Assembly: GCF_900116515.1 (NCBI RefSeq)
Contig: NZ_FPBA01000004.1
Location: forward strand, 62,001 to 126,000
From: Geodermatophilus amargosae
GTDB lineage: Bacteria; Actinomycetota; Actinomycetes; Mycobacteriales; Geodermatophilaceae
Direction of reading: 5' to 3'
DNA length: 64,000 nt
Position numbers and translations under genes: made by a program. Under the pieces are notes generated by a model. The model was given only the letters and a program-made list of their open reading frames with translations. It ran no database searches and was not told the origin of the DNA. How positions within the stretch are numbered: the stretch's first letter is position 1; each line of letters opens with the position of its first letter. This document shows positions 28,326 to 36,845 of this stretch, piece after piece.

Positions 28326-28344
28326 GCAGGTGAGGCTAGCCTCA
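28326..28344. promoter_or_regulatory. IdeR/DtxR-like box 3
   Basis: GCAGGTGAGGCTAGCCTCA matches the IdeR consensus at 14 of 19 positions and contains the perfect palindrome TGAGGCTAGCCTCA. It lies about 105 bp upstream of the DUF1540 ATG, in an unusually AT-rich stretch. Confidence 0.6.
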
Positions 28345-28448
28345 AAAATGGCGCCGTGCGACACGCGGAATGGTCGCTCGACTCGATTGTTTAGCCATTC
28401 GGGGGGACACTCGGGTCGAGTGATCCATCCGACTCCGGAGGACCAGAG

Positions 28449-28739
28449 ATGACCACCGTCATGCCCCCCGTCAGCGAGTGCACCGTCGACGGCTGCTCCT
28501 ATAACGACCACGGCTGTCACGCCTTCGCGATCACCGTGAGCGGCACCGACGGCCACGCCGACTGCGGCACGTTCGTCCCGCTCACCATCAGGGGCGGCCT
28601 GCCGCGCGCCGAGGCCCAGGTGGGCGCGTGCTCCCGCACCGACTGCGTGCACAACGACGCCCTCGAGTGCCGCGCGTCCGACATCCGCGTCGGCTTCGAC
28701 CACGACACCGCCAGCTGCCTGACCTACTCCGCGACCTGA
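28449..28739 (+). CDS. DUF1540 protein with two cysteine-rich units
   Basis: Ninety-six residues holding two copies of the DUF1540 motif (CTVDGCSYNDHGCHAFAITV and CSRTDCVHNDALECRASDIRV), each with C-x4-C-x3-N-x4-C spacing expected to bind a metal. CCGGAGGACC is the ribosome binding site. Three IdeR-like boxes upstream suggest iron-dependent control, so the bound metal or role may concern iron. A strong hairpin ends the unit. Confidence 0.85.
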   Translation: MTTVMPPVSECTVDGCSYNDHGCHAFAITVSGTDGHADCGTFVPLTIRGGLPRAEAQVGACSRTDCVHNDALECRASDIRVGFDHDTASCLTYSAT

Positions 28740-28770
28740 CGGCGCACCTCGCGCTCCTCGCGCTCCGCAT

Positions 28771-28800
28771 CGACGGCCCGGGCACCCGCCCGGGCCGTCG
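28771..28800. terminator. Hairpin after the DUF1540 gene
   Basis: A perfect 13-bp stem (28771-28783 with 28788-28800, loop ACCC) lies between convergent genes, so it can act on both. Confidence 0.7.
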
Positions 28801-28824
28801 TGCTGTCCGGGGGAGGGGAGGGGC

Positions 28825-29679
28825 TCAGGCCGGCGGAGCGGCCGCGGCCTTGTTGGCCCGCGTCGCCCGCTCGGCCCGGACCGCACCGCGGGCGGCCACC
28901 GGCTCCGCGCCGGCGGCCAGGGCCAGCCGACGGTAGGAGTCGTAGGACAGCGTCTCGTAGACGGCAGCGAGCGCCTCGGCCCGCGTCCGCCGTCCGCCGG
29001 TCGTCGTCGCCCGCAGGTACAGCGCGGTTCGCACCGCGTGCTTGGTGAACGTCACCTGCAGCGCCTGGCTCGACAGCCGGCCGCCCACCTGCGAGGTGTA
29101 GCCCGGGCCGCGACGCAGTGCCGGCAGCACCCACGGGCTGCCGGCCAGGGCGGGGAAGCGGTTGCGCACCGCCTCCCAGGCGTGCCAGGCGGTGAGCGCC
29201 CCGGGCACCGACCACTCGCCGTCGTCGGTGGTGACGACGAGGCGGCGGGCGGTGGCGTGCACCTGCTCGCGCCGCAGGTCCCGGAAGCCGCCCACCGGCG
29301 CCGGCCAGCGCAGTGCGATCGCGCACCAGACCACCGTGCGCAGGTGCTCGGGGTCCTCACTGCGGACCTCGGTGAGCGGCCGCAGGTCCAGCGTCCGCGG
29401 GTCCGGCTCCGGCGTCGGTGGCGTCGGCAGGGGGACCCCGCCGTAGCGGGCGACCTTGCTGTACAGGGTGACGGTGGCCGGCTTCCAGTCCCGGGCCGCG
29501 GCGACGTCGTCCATCCCGCCCTCGGCGAGCTCCTCCGGCCCGAGGCCGAGCTCCAGCGCGGCGTCGATCAATCGGCGCCACTGGACGGCGTAGCCCTCGG
29601 GCGGCGCCAGTCGGGCCCAGGCGCGCGCCGCGGGGAGTGACGGCATCTCCGGCAGCGGTCCCTGCCAGCCCTTGGTCAT
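28825..29679 (-). CDS. Hypothetical protein, weakly tyrosine-recombinase-like
   Basis: 284 residues without membrane segments. The central part (LRTVVWCAIALRWPAPVGGFRDLRREQV) and the C-terminal part (FTKHAVRTALYLRA ... ETLSYDSYRRLAL) resemble the R and H-x-x-R...Y regions of tyrosine recombinases, but spacing and residues are degenerate, so catalytic activity is doubtful. The ATG follows TAAGAT by 6 nt, and a copy of the 17-bp motif lies just upstream of that. It may be a domesticated integrase or an unrelated helical protein. Confidence 0.55.
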   Translation of the reverse strand: MTKGWQGPLPEMPSLPAARAWARLAPPEGYAVQWRRLIDAALELGLGPEELAEGGMDDVAAARDWKPATVTLYSKVARYGGVPLPTPPTPEPDPRTLDLRPLTEVRSEDPEHLRTVVWCAIALRWPAPVGGFRDLRREQVHATARRLVVTTDDGEWSVPGALTAWHAWEAVRNRFPALAGSPWVLPALRRGPGYTSQVGGRLSSQALQVTFTKHAVRTALYLRATTTGGRRTRAEALAAVYETLSYDSYRRLALAAGAEPVAARGAVRAERATRANKAAAAPPA

Positions 29680-29685
29680 GCGCTC

Positions 29686-29691
29686 ATCTTA
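29686..29691 (-). promoter_or_regulatory. Predicted leaderless -10 of the recombinase-like gene
   Basis: TAAGAT on the minus strand ends 6 nt before the ATG and directly follows the 17-bp motif, the only place where motif and promoter abut. Confidence 0.5.
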
Positions 29692-29708
29692 CCCGTTATC
29701 CCCAACTT
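29692..29708 (-). repeat. Copy 2 of the intergenic 17-bp motif
   Basis: Reads AAGTTGGGGATAACGGG on the minus strand, 16 of 17 identical to copies 1 and 6. It is placed at about -29 to -13 from the predicted start. The rest of the gap to 29841 shows no gene. Confidence 0.75.
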
Positions 29709-29841
29709 AGCTTCACACCATGAGAACCCCGAAAACAGCAAGTTACGCCAACGCGAGGACGATCCGCAGGCGACGGCGACGGCGACCGGGATGCGGACCG
29801 GACACCTCGGCCAGGGCCTGGTCGACGCAGGGTGCCTGCCG

Positions 29842-31383
29842 CTACGCGCCCGTGGTCGGCATCAGGTGCGCCCGGATGTCGGGCTTGAGCACCTTGCCGA
29901 CCTTCGACCGGGGGAGGTCGGCCCAGACGAGGACCTCCTTCGGGGCCTTGACGCCGCCGACGCGCGCGCGGGCGAAGGCCCGGACGTCGGCCGGGTCCAG
30001 CGCCGTCCCGGCCCGCGCCTGCACGACGGCGACCACTCGCTCGCCCCACTTCTCGTCGGGCAGTCCGACGACCGCGCAGTCCTGGACGCCGGGATGGGCC
30101 ATGAGCGCCTGCTCGACCTCGGCGGAGTAGACGTTGAAGCCGCCGCTGATGATCATGTCCTTCGCGCGGTCGACGAGGTACAGCCAGCCGTCCTCGTCGA
30201 GGTAGCCGATGTCGCCGGTGTGGTGCCAGCCGAAGCGGCTCGCCTCCGCGGTGGCCTGCGGGTCCCGGTGGTAGCCGTCCATGACCAGCGACCCGCGCAC
30301 GACGATCTCGCCGCGCTCGCCGGCCGGGAGCAGGCGCCCCTCGCCGTCCATGACCGCCACGGTGGTGAGCGGCGTCGGCCGGCCGGCGGAGGAGAACCGC
30401 TCGCGGGCGGGGGAGCCGTCCGGGTGCAGGTGCTCGGCCGGTGACATCGTCGAGATCATCATCGGCGCCTCGGACTGGCCGAACAGCTGCCCGAGGACGG
30501 GACCGACGCGCCGGATCGCCTCCTCGAGGCGGTGCGGGGACATGGGGGCTGCTCCGTACCAGAGGCACTGCAGGGAGGACAGGTCCGTGCCGTCGAGGTC
30601 GGGGTGGTCCAGCATCACGTAGACCAGCGTGGGCGGCAGGAAGGCGTGGGTGACCCGGTGGCCCTGGACGAGCGCCAGGAACTCCCCGAGGTCCGGCGCC
30701 GGCATGACGACGATCTCGCCGCCGAGGGCCATCACCGGGAAGCACAGGACGCCGGCGGCGTGGGTGAGCGGGGCGAGTGCCAGGTAGGTAGGCCGCCCCT
30801 CGAACGGGTAGCTCATCAGCGTCAGCGCGGACATGGTCTCGACGTTGCGGTCGGTCAGCCGCACGCCCTTGGGCCGGCCGGTGGTGCCGCCGGTCCCGAC
30901 CAGCATGACCAGGCCGCCGGGCGGCTCGGCGTCACCGGCCTCGGGAGCGCCGGCGAGCCAGTCGGCGAGGGACGGGTCACCGCGGTCGCCCTCGCCGTCG
31001 AGGCAGACCAGGGTGGTCAGCCGGGGGAGGCGGTCGCGGATCGCCGCCACCAGGGGCGCGTACGAGCGCTGGTAGAGCAGCGCGGTGCACCCGAAGAGGT
31101 CGAGCAGCTCGCGGTTCTCCCCGGCCTCGTTGCGCGGGTTCACCGGGCACCAGACCGCGCCGGCGCGGGCGATGCCGAAGACGCTGGCGAAGGCGGTGGG
31201 GTCGTTGGCCGACAGGACCGCGACCGGGTCGCCCGGCAGGACGCCGGAGCGCGCGAGCGCCCCGGCGACCTGCCGGCTGTGCCGCTGTACCTCGGCGTAG
31301 GTCATCGTGCGGTCCCCGCAGGTGAGGCACGCGGCGTCCGGCCCGAGGGAGGCTCCCTTGTCGAGGTACGCGGTGAGGCTCAT
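29842..31383 (-). CDS. Acyl-CoA synthetase (FadD-like AMP-forming ligase)
   Basis: A 513-residue adenylate-forming enzyme that activates a carboxylic acid to its CoA thioester. The P-loop-type motif is VGTGGTTGRPKGV near residue 165. The second signature is GWHHTGDIGYLDEDGWLYLVDRAKDMIISGG, and the C-terminal catalytic Lys lies in PRSKVGKVLK. It is the last gene of a three-gene operon: its ATG overlaps the stop of the oxidoreductase gene (ATGA). The substrate is probably a fatty or aromatic acid. Confidence 0.9.
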   Translation of the reverse strand: MSLTAYLDKGASLGPDAACLTCGDRTMTYAEVQRHSRQVAGALARSGVLPGDPVAVLSANDPTAFASVFGIARAGAVWCPVNPRNEAGENRELLDLFGCTALLYQRSYAPLVAAIRDRLPRLTTLVCLDGEGDRGDPSLADWLAGAPEAGDAEPPGGLVMLVGTGGTTGRPKGVRLTDRNVETMSALTLMSYPFEGRPTYLALAPLTHAAGVLCFPVMALGGEIVVMPAPDLGEFLALVQGHRVTHAFLPPTLVYVMLDHPDLDGTDLSSLQCLWYGAAPMSPHRLEEAIRRVGPVLGQLFGQSEAPMMISTMSPAEHLHPDGSPARERFSSAGRPTPLTTVAVMDGEGRLLPAGERGEIVVRGSLVMDGYHRDPQATAEASRFGWHHTGDIGYLDEDGWLYLVDRAKDMIISGGFNVYSAEVEQALMAHPGVQDCAVVGLPDEKWGERVVAVVQARAGTALDPADVRAFARARVGGVKAPKEVLVWADLPRSKVGKVLKPDIRAHLMPTTGA

Positions 31384-32498
31384 CGGTGCTCGGTCACCAC
31401 CGGGTCGAGCACGAGGCCGAACTGGCGCAGCACCCCGAGCAGCTGCCGGTGCCCGAAGGCCTGGCAGCCGGAGGCGAAGCCGGCCCGCCGCGGCGGCTGC
31501 TGCAGCAGCGACATCGCCGCCCAGGCCTGCAGCAGCCCGGTCTGCTTGTAGTTCGAGTTGCCGTGGATGACCACGTGCTTGCGGCCCAGTGGCCCCGAGG
31601 CGTGCACGGAGTCCACCGAGGTGTTCAGCCGCGGGTTCTCCCGGGGCGGCATCCCCGAGGACCAGGCGGCGGCGATCTCGGCCAGCGCGTCGTCCCACTG
31701 CTCGCGGGGCAGCGTCTTGATGTCGCTCTCCACCATCGCGGTGGTCGCGACGACGGCCTCCATCACCGGGCGGTTGAGCACCCCGCCGGCGACCTTGACG
31801 CTGGACACCCGCGGGTCGTCCTTGAACCACACGGGGTGCGCGGTGCCGCCCCACGGCACGGCCAGGCCCAGCTCGTGCTGCCCGGGGACGACGACGTCCC
31901 ACCTGGCCAGCGGGTCGACCTTCACGTACTGGTTCTCGGCCAGGTGGAACCAGTCGGCCTTGAGGATGGTGAAGATCGTCTCGGTGGAGGCGCTGGTCGG
32001 GAACCCCTTCCACAGCACCAGGACGTCGAGGGTGTCCAGGCCGGGGGTCTCCAGCGCGATGTTCGCCGCGATCTCGCCGGTCGTGTACATCTGCGCGATG
32101 CCGGGGGAGAGCAGCAGGCCTGCCTCGGCGAACGCCGTCCCCCACCGCTGCTGGGCGTCGAGGATCCAGTCCTGCTCGCCGGTGGTGTCGAGGTAGTGGG
32201 CACCGGTGGCCAGGCACGCCTGCGCCACCTCCGGCCCGTACTTGATGAAGGGGCCGACGGTGTTGCAGACGACGCTCGCGCCGGTGAACAGGTCGGTGAG
32301 CGCCTCGACGGTGTGCTCGACCTCCACGACGTCGTGGTCGGCGGTCTCGATGCCGGGGATCCTCCCGACGACCTCCTGGACCCGGTCCTTGTCGCGGCCG
32401 GCCGCGACGAAGGGGACGTTGAGCTCGCGCAGGTACTCGCAGATCAGCCGGCCGGTGTAGCCGGAGGCGCCGTAGACGACGACGGGCTTGGTGCTCAT
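31380..32498 (-). CDS. Saccharopine-dehydrogenase-like oxidoreductase
   Basis: 372 residues with an N-terminal Rossmann motif VVVYGASGYTGRLICEYL that binds NAD(P). The family includes trans-acting enoyl reductases of lipid synthesis as well as saccharopine dehydrogenases. Linkage to an acyl-CoA ligase and an SDR favours a lipid or small-acid pathway over lysine metabolism. The ATG at 32498 lies 26 nt after the SDR stop, with GGAGATCC upstream. Confidence 0.82.
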   Translation of the reverse strand: MSTKPVVVYGASGYTGRLICEYLRELNVPFVAAGRDKDRVQEVVGRIPGIETADHDVVEVEHTVEALTDLFTGASVVCNTVGPFIKYGPEVAQACLATGAHYLDTTGEQDWILDAQQRWGTAFAEAGLLLSPGIAQMYTTGEIAANIALETPGLDTLDVLVLWKGFPTSASTETIFTILKADWFHLAENQYVKVDPLARWDVVVPGQHELGLAVPWGGTAHPVWFKDDPRVSSVKVAGGVLNRPVMEAVVATTAMVESDIKTLPREQWDDALAEIAAAWSSGMPPRENPRLNTSVDSVHASGPLGRKHVVIHGNSNYKQTGLLQAWAAMSLLQQPPRRAGFASGCQAFGHRQLLGVLRQFGLVLDPVVTEHR

Positions 32499-32524
32499 GG
32501 CGGGATCTCCTCGGGGGGTGGGGG

Positions 32525-33328
32525 TCAGGAGCCCATGCCGCCGTCGACGGCGAGCCCGGTGCCGTTGACGAAGCGGGCGGCGTCGGAGGCGAGGAAGACG
32601 ACGGCGTCGGCCATGTCGGCCACCTCTCCGAGACGTCCCGAGGGTGTCTGTGCCACGACCGCCTCGACCGCGGCCTGGGGGCTGTCGAACAGCCCGATCC
32701 CGGCGCAGTCGACGGCGAGCTTCATGCCCATCGCGGTGGGCACCAGGCCCGGGTAGACGCAGTTGACGCGCACGCCGTAGCCGAGCTTGCCGGCCTCGGC
32801 GGCCGCGATGCGGGTCATCCGGTCGACGGCGGACTTGGTGGCCGAGTAGCCGGCGATGCCCGGGAAGGCGATGGTCGCCGCCACCGAGGACACGTTGACG
32901 ATGGAGCCGCCGGTGCCCGCGGCGCCGCCGGGCCGCATCGCGCGCAGGCCGTGCTTCATCCCCAGGGCCGTGCCGACGACGTTGACGTCGAGCATGCGGC
33001 GCAGGTCGGCGGGGTCGATCTCGGTGACCAGGGCGGTGACCTCGACCCCGGCGTTGTTGACCAGGACGTCGAGCCCGCCCAGCTGCTCCACCGTGGCGGC
33101 CACGGCGGCCTCCCAGCCCGCCTCGTCGGTGACGTCGAGGTGCACCGAGCCGGCGGTCACCCCCTCCTTGGCGAGCACCCGGGCGGTCTCGGCGGCCTCC
33201 TCGTCGAGGACGTCGGCGACGACCACGGAGGCGCCGGCGCGGGCCAGGGCCTGCGCCATGCCCTGGCCGAGGCCGCGGGCGCCTCCGGTGACCAGCGCCG
33301 TGCGGCCGTGCAGTGCGGGGACCGACAT
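32525..33328 (-). CDS. SDR family oxidoreductase
   Basis: A 267-residue classical short-chain dehydrogenase: cofactor motif TGGARGLGQG, structural NNAG, catalytic Ser in VNVSSVAA and YxxxK in YSATK. First gene of the operon with the oxidoreductase and acyl-CoA ligase, probably handling a hydroxy/keto-acyl step. ATG 33328 is preferred over an upstream ATG because GGAGAG lies just before it. It is divergent from the TetR gene across a repeated operator. Confidence 0.9.
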   Translation of the reverse strand: MSVPALHGRTALVTGGARGLGQGMAQALARAGASVVVADVLDEEAAETARVLAKEGVTAGSVHLDVTDEAGWEAAVAATVEQLGGLDVLVNNAGVEVTALVTEIDPADLRRMLDVNVVGTALGMKHGLRAMRPGGAAGTGGSIVNVSSVAATIAFPGIAGYSATKSAVDRMTRIAAAEAGKLGYGVRVNCVYPGLVPTAMGMKLAVDCAGIGLFDSPQAAVEAVVAQTPSGRLGEVADMADAVVFLASDAARFVNGTGLAVDGGMGS

Positions 33329-33407
33329 GGGTCTCTCCTCGTCGTCGAGGTGTCCGGGGCGCAGGTCTGGGCCGCCGGGTGTGACGCCGGTCATGCTCGA
33401 CCCGCCT

Positions 33408-33447
33408 CTGGACGACCGTCAAGACTTTCCTGGACAGTCGTCAAGAC
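33408..33447. promoter_or_regulatory. Direct-repeat operator between SDR operon and tetR
   Basis: CTGGACGACCGTCAAGAC (33408-33425) and CTGGACAGTCGTCAAGAC (33430-33447) are two copies 22 bp apart, two helical turns. They are well placed for the TetR protein to control both divergent units. Confidence 0.7.
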
Positions 33448-33515
33448 AGGGTGGGCGCGGCTACGCTGCGTCCGGGCGCAGGACCGCTGCCCGTCCCCTG
33501 CACCGGAGGAGAGCC

Positions 33516-34124
33516 GTGGGTCCCGCAGTCGAGGGGCGCGCCGTCGACAAGGTGGCCCAGCGCCGCAGCGAGCTCGCCACGGCGGCGCTCGAGACGCTCG
33601 CCGAGCTGGGCTACGCCCGCACGGGGCTGAGGGACATCGCCGCGCGCTCGGAGTACTCCCACGGCGTCCTGCACTACTACTTCCGCGACAAGGTGGAGCT
33701 GATCACCCACTGCGTGCGCGAGTACAAGGCCCGCTGCGCGACCCGCTACGACGAGGCGGTGGCGACGGCGACCACGGCCGAGGAGCTGGTCGCCGGGTTC
33801 CTGCGGGAGCAGACCGCGACCCTCACCGGCGAGCCGCAGATGCACCGGCTCTGGTACGACCTGCGCAACCAGTCGATGTTCGAGCCCGCGTTCCGCGCCG
33901 ACGTCGCCGAGATCGACCTGCTGCTCGAGCGCATGGTCGGGCGCGTGGTGAGCCGGTACGCCGAGCTCTCGGGTGCGCGGCCGCGCGTCCCCCCGACGGT
34001 GTTCTACGCGGTGCTGGACGGGCTCTTCCAGCAGGCCCTGCTGCGGCAGCTCGCCGGGGACCCGGAGGCGGCGTCGTCGCTGCGGGAGGCCGTGCAGGAG
34101 GTCCTGCCCCGGCTCGTGCACTGA
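33516..34124 (+). CDS. TetR family transcriptional regulator
   Basis: 202 residues. The N-terminal helix-turn-helix (about 15-65: LATAALETLAELGYARTGLRDIAARSEYSHGVLHYYFRDKVELI) is typical; the C-terminal half forms a ligand pocket. GGAGGAGAG precedes the GTG start. It is divergent from the SDR operon with two operator copies between them, so it most likely represses that operon and senses its substrate, perhaps an acyl-CoA. Confidence 0.92.
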   Translation: MGPAVEGRAVDKVAQRRSELATAALETLAELGYARTGLRDIAARSEYSHGVLHYYFRDKVELITHCVREYKARCATRYDEAVATATTAEELVAGFLREQTATLTGEPQMHRLWYDLRNQSMFEPAFRADVAEIDLLLERMVGRVVSRYAELSGARPRVPPTVFYAVLDGLFQQALLRQLAGDPEAASSLREAVQEVLPRLVH

Positions 34125-34168
34125 CCGGCGGTCCTGCGGTCCCGGGGACCGGTGGGGAGGATGTGCCG

Positions 34169-35305
34169 GTGCGCACGGTCGGGGTCGAGGAGGAGCTGCT
34201 GGTCGTCGACCCGTCGGGGACGCCGGTGCCGCTCGGGCCGGAGGCGCTGGAGGTGGCCGCGCGGCGCGGGGAGGGCGAGACGCCCGAGCAGCACGAGCGC
34301 GCCGGCGACGGGGGAGGGGAGTCCCCCGGGCACCTGGTGCCCGAGCTCAAGCGGGAGCAGGTCGAGCTGGGCAGCGGCGTGTGCACCGACCTGGCCGAGG
34401 TGACCGGCGAGCTGCGGTACTGGCGCGGGCGCGCCGACGCCGCGGCCCGTGCCGTCGGTGCCCGGGTGGCGGCCCTGGCCACCTCGCCGGTGGGGGTGCA
34501 GCCGCAGACCACGCCGGGGGAGCGGTACGAGGAGATGACCGAGACCTTCGGCCTCATCGCCCGCGACCAGCTGACCTGCGGGTGCCACGTGCACGTGTCG
34601 GTGGCCGACGACGAGGAGGGCGTGGCCGTCCTCGACCGCATCCGCGTCTGGCTGCCGGTGCTCACCGCGCTGACCGCCAACTCCCCGTTCTGGCTGGGCG
34701 CGGACTCCGGGTACGCGAGCTTCCGGTCGCAGGCATGGAACCGCTGGCCCTCCTCGGGCGCCACCGAGCCGTTCGGCGACGCGGCGACCTACCACCGCGT
34801 CGTCGCCGACCTGGTCGCGACCGGCACGATCGTCGACGCCGGGATGGTCTACTTCGACGCCCGCCTCTCGCAGACCTGGCCGACGGTCGAGGTCCGCACC
34901 GCCGACGTCGCGTTGCGGGTGGAGGACGCCGTCACCCACGCCGGGCTCGTCCGCGGGCTGGTGGAGACCGCCGCCCGCGCGTGGCGCGACGGGGTCCCGG
35001 CGCCGCGGGTGCGCAGCGAGGTGCTGCGCGTGGCCGCCTGGCGGGCCGGCCGCTCCGGGACCACCGGCGACCTCGTGCACCCGAGGACGGGCCGCCCGGC
35101 GCCGGCCGCCGACGTCGTCGCGGCCCTGCTCGAGCACGTGGGTCCGGCCCTCGACGTCACCGGCGACCGGCAGCGCGTGGCCGACGGCGTGGCGGCGGTC
35201 CTGGCGCGCGGCACGGGCGCCGACCTGCAGCGGCGGGTGCACCGGGAGACCGGGGACCTGACCGCGGTGGTGCGCGCGGCGGTACGGCTGACGACGGAGG
35301 ACTGA
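34169..35305 (+). CDS. YbdK-type carboxylate-amine ligase (glutamate-cysteine ligase 2 family)
   Basis: 378 residues with the family opening VRTVGVEEELLVVD (metal-binding Glu), the ELKREQVELGSGVC strand and the CGCHVHVSV metal site. Members are weak glutamate-cysteine ligases whose true product is often unknown; actinobacteria make mycothiol rather than glutathione. GTG 34169 has GGAGG 8 nt upstream; GTG 34163 is an alternative. It follows tetR on the same strand. Confidence 0.87.
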   Translation: MRTVGVEEELLVVDPSGTPVPLGPEALEVAARRGEGETPEQHERAGDGGGESPGHLVPELKREQVELGSGVCTDLAEVTGELRYWRGRADAAARAVGARVAALATSPVGVQPQTTPGERYEEMTETFGLIARDQLTCGCHVHVSVADDEEGVAVLDRIRVWLPVLTALTANSPFWLGADSGYASFRSQAWNRWPSSGATEPFGDAATYHRVVADLVATGTIVDAGMVYFDARLSQTWPTVEVRTADVALRVEDAVTHAGLVRGLVETAARAWRDGVPAPRVRSEVLRVAAWRAGRSGTTGDLVHPRTGRPAPAADVVAALLEHVGPALDVTGDRQRVADGVAAVLARGTGADLQRRVHRETGDLTAVVRAAVRLTTED

Positions 35306-35348
35306 CGACGGGGGAGTGACACCGCGGGTGGCGCGCGGGAACGGCGGT

Positions 35349-35354
35349 TATCGT
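35349..35354 (+). promoter_or_regulatory. Predicted leaderless -10 of the acyltransferase
   Basis: TATCGT lies 6 nt before the ATG at 35361. Confidence 0.45.
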
Positions 35355-35360
35355 CCCGTC

Positions 35361-36227
35361 ATGTACACCGCGAGCTGGCGCGACGTCGTGCGGCGCGACC
35401 TGTTCGGACGGCGGCCCGGGCGCGGGGACGGGCCCTACCGGCTGGTCATCCGGGTCACGCTGCTGGTCTTCCGGCTGCTACGGCTGCGGTTCGACGTCCG
35501 CGGGTCCGAGCACGTGCCCACCGCCGGCGGCGCCGTGATCTGCAGCAACCACGTCAGCTACCTCGACTTCACCTTCCTGGGCCTGGCCGCGCTGCCGCAG
35601 CACCGGCTGGTGCGGTTCATGGCCAAGGCCTCGGTCTTCGGGCACTGGTTCGCCGGGCCGTTCATGCGGGCCATGAAGCACATCCCGGTCGACCGCAAGG
35701 CCGGCGCGGCCGCCTTCGACGCCGCCGTCCGCGCGCTCAAGGACGGCGAGGTGGTCGGCGTCTTCCCCGAGGCGACGATCAGCCAGAGCTTCACCGTCAA
35801 GGACCTCAAGGCCGGGGCGGCCCGGATGGCCCTCGACGCCGGCGTGCCGATCCTGCCCGCCGCGGTGTGGGGCGGGCACCGGGTGGCCACCAAGAAGCAC
35901 CCCGTGGACCTCACCCGGGGCCGCGCGGTGACCGTACTGCTGGGGGAGCCGATCGTGCCCGAGCCGGGCGAGACGTCCGCCACGCTGCTGGCGCGCACCC
36001 GGGTGGCCATGGAGGCCCTCCTCGACGAGGCCCAGCGCACCTATCCGCAGCAGCCCGAGGGCCCCGACGACCTGTGGTGGCTGCCCCGGCACCTGGGCGG
36101 CACCGCGCCCACCCTGGAGGAGGCCGCCCGGCGGGACCGCGACGACGCCGCGGGCACCCGGATCAAGGCGCGCACGACCCGGCGGGCCCGGCTGCGCCGC
36201 CTGACCCGCCGTCGCGACGCCGCCTGA
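35361..36227 (+). CDS. 1-acyl-sn-glycerol-3-phosphate acyltransferase-like (PlsC)
   Basis: 288 residues with the acyltransferase motifs NHVSYLD (HX4D active site) near residue 65 and FPEATISQ near 135. One hydrophobic N-terminal segment (LVIRVTLLVFRLLRLRF) anchors it to the membrane; the last ~30 residues are very basic. It probably acylates lysophosphatidate or a related lipid. Confidence 0.88.
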   Translation: MYTASWRDVVRRDLFGRRPGRGDGPYRLVIRVTLLVFRLLRLRFDVRGSEHVPTAGGAVICSNHVSYLDFTFLGLAALPQHRLVRFMAKASVFGHWFAGPFMRAMKHIPVDRKAGAAAFDAAVRALKDGEVVGVFPEATISQSFTVKDLKAGAARMALDAGVPILPAAVWGGHRVATKKHPVDLTRGRAVTVLLGEPIVPEPGETSATLLARTRVAMEALLDEAQRTYPQQPEGPDDLWWLPRHLGGTAPTLEEAARRDRDDAAGTRIKARTTRRARLRRLTRRRDAA

Positions 36228-36233
36228 GGCGCC

Positions 36234-36764
36234 CTACTCGACGACCACCGGCGCCATCAGCCGGAAGGCTTCCAGCTCGACGTCGTACCAGCGGCGCAGC
36301 CGGCCCAGCGGGGTCATGCCCAGGCGGCGGCAGACCGCCAGCGACGCCTCGTTGCCGGGCCGGACGACGGCGTAGACCTCCGGCAGCCCGGCGACGAAGG
36401 CGTGCTCGACCACCGCCCCGGCGGCCTCGGTGGCGTACCCGCGGCCCCAGCTGTCCGGGTGCAGGTGCCAGCCGACCTCGACCTCCCCGACGCCGCCGGG
36501 CAGCGGCTTGAGCAGCACCGTGCCGGCGACGAGCGGGGGAGCCCCGTCCCGGACCTCGACCGCCCAGCAGCCGTGCACCGGATCGGCGCGGCGGATCTGC
36601 GCCCAGCGGCAGACGAGCTCGACGGGGCCGACCGAGGGGGTGCCGCCCAGCCAGCGGGTGACCTCCTCGCGCCGGTAGATGTCGGTGAGCCGGGCGAGGT
36701 CGTCGCGGGAGGTGGTCCACGGGCGCAGCCGCAGCCGGTCGGTCAGCAGCTCCCCGTCCGGCAT
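36234..36764 (-). CDS. GNAT N-acetyltransferase (RimJ/RimL type)
   Basis: 176 residues with the RimJ/L opening LLTDRLRLRPW, the acetyl-CoA loop GRGYATEAAGAVVEHAF and the late VRPGNEASLAVCRRLGM strand. The substrate may be a ribosomal protein or a small amine. It is convergent with the acyltransferase, 6 nt apart. TAGGCA precedes the ATG by 6 nt, a weak leaderless-type match. Confidence 0.85.
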   Translation of the reverse strand: MPDGELLTDRLRLRPWTTSRDDLARLTDIYRREEVTRWLGGTPSVGPVELVCRWAQIRRADPVHGCWAVEVRDGAPPLVAGTVLLKPLPGGVGEVEVGWHLHPDSWGRGYATEAAGAVVEHAFVAGLPEVYAVVRPGNEASLAVCRRLGMTPLGRLRRWYDVELEAFRLMAPVVVE

Positions 36765-36845
36765 CGCGGCTGCCTACCCGGGGCGTCCGGGACTATCCGC
36801 CGACCCGCCGCCGCGGGCACCCGCGCGCGCCGTCATGCTCGGGGC

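Noticed and set aside
29842..32217. 791-residue fusion of ligase and oxidoreductase
   Set aside because: The part upstream of ATG 31383 is the oxidoreductase gene read out of frame.
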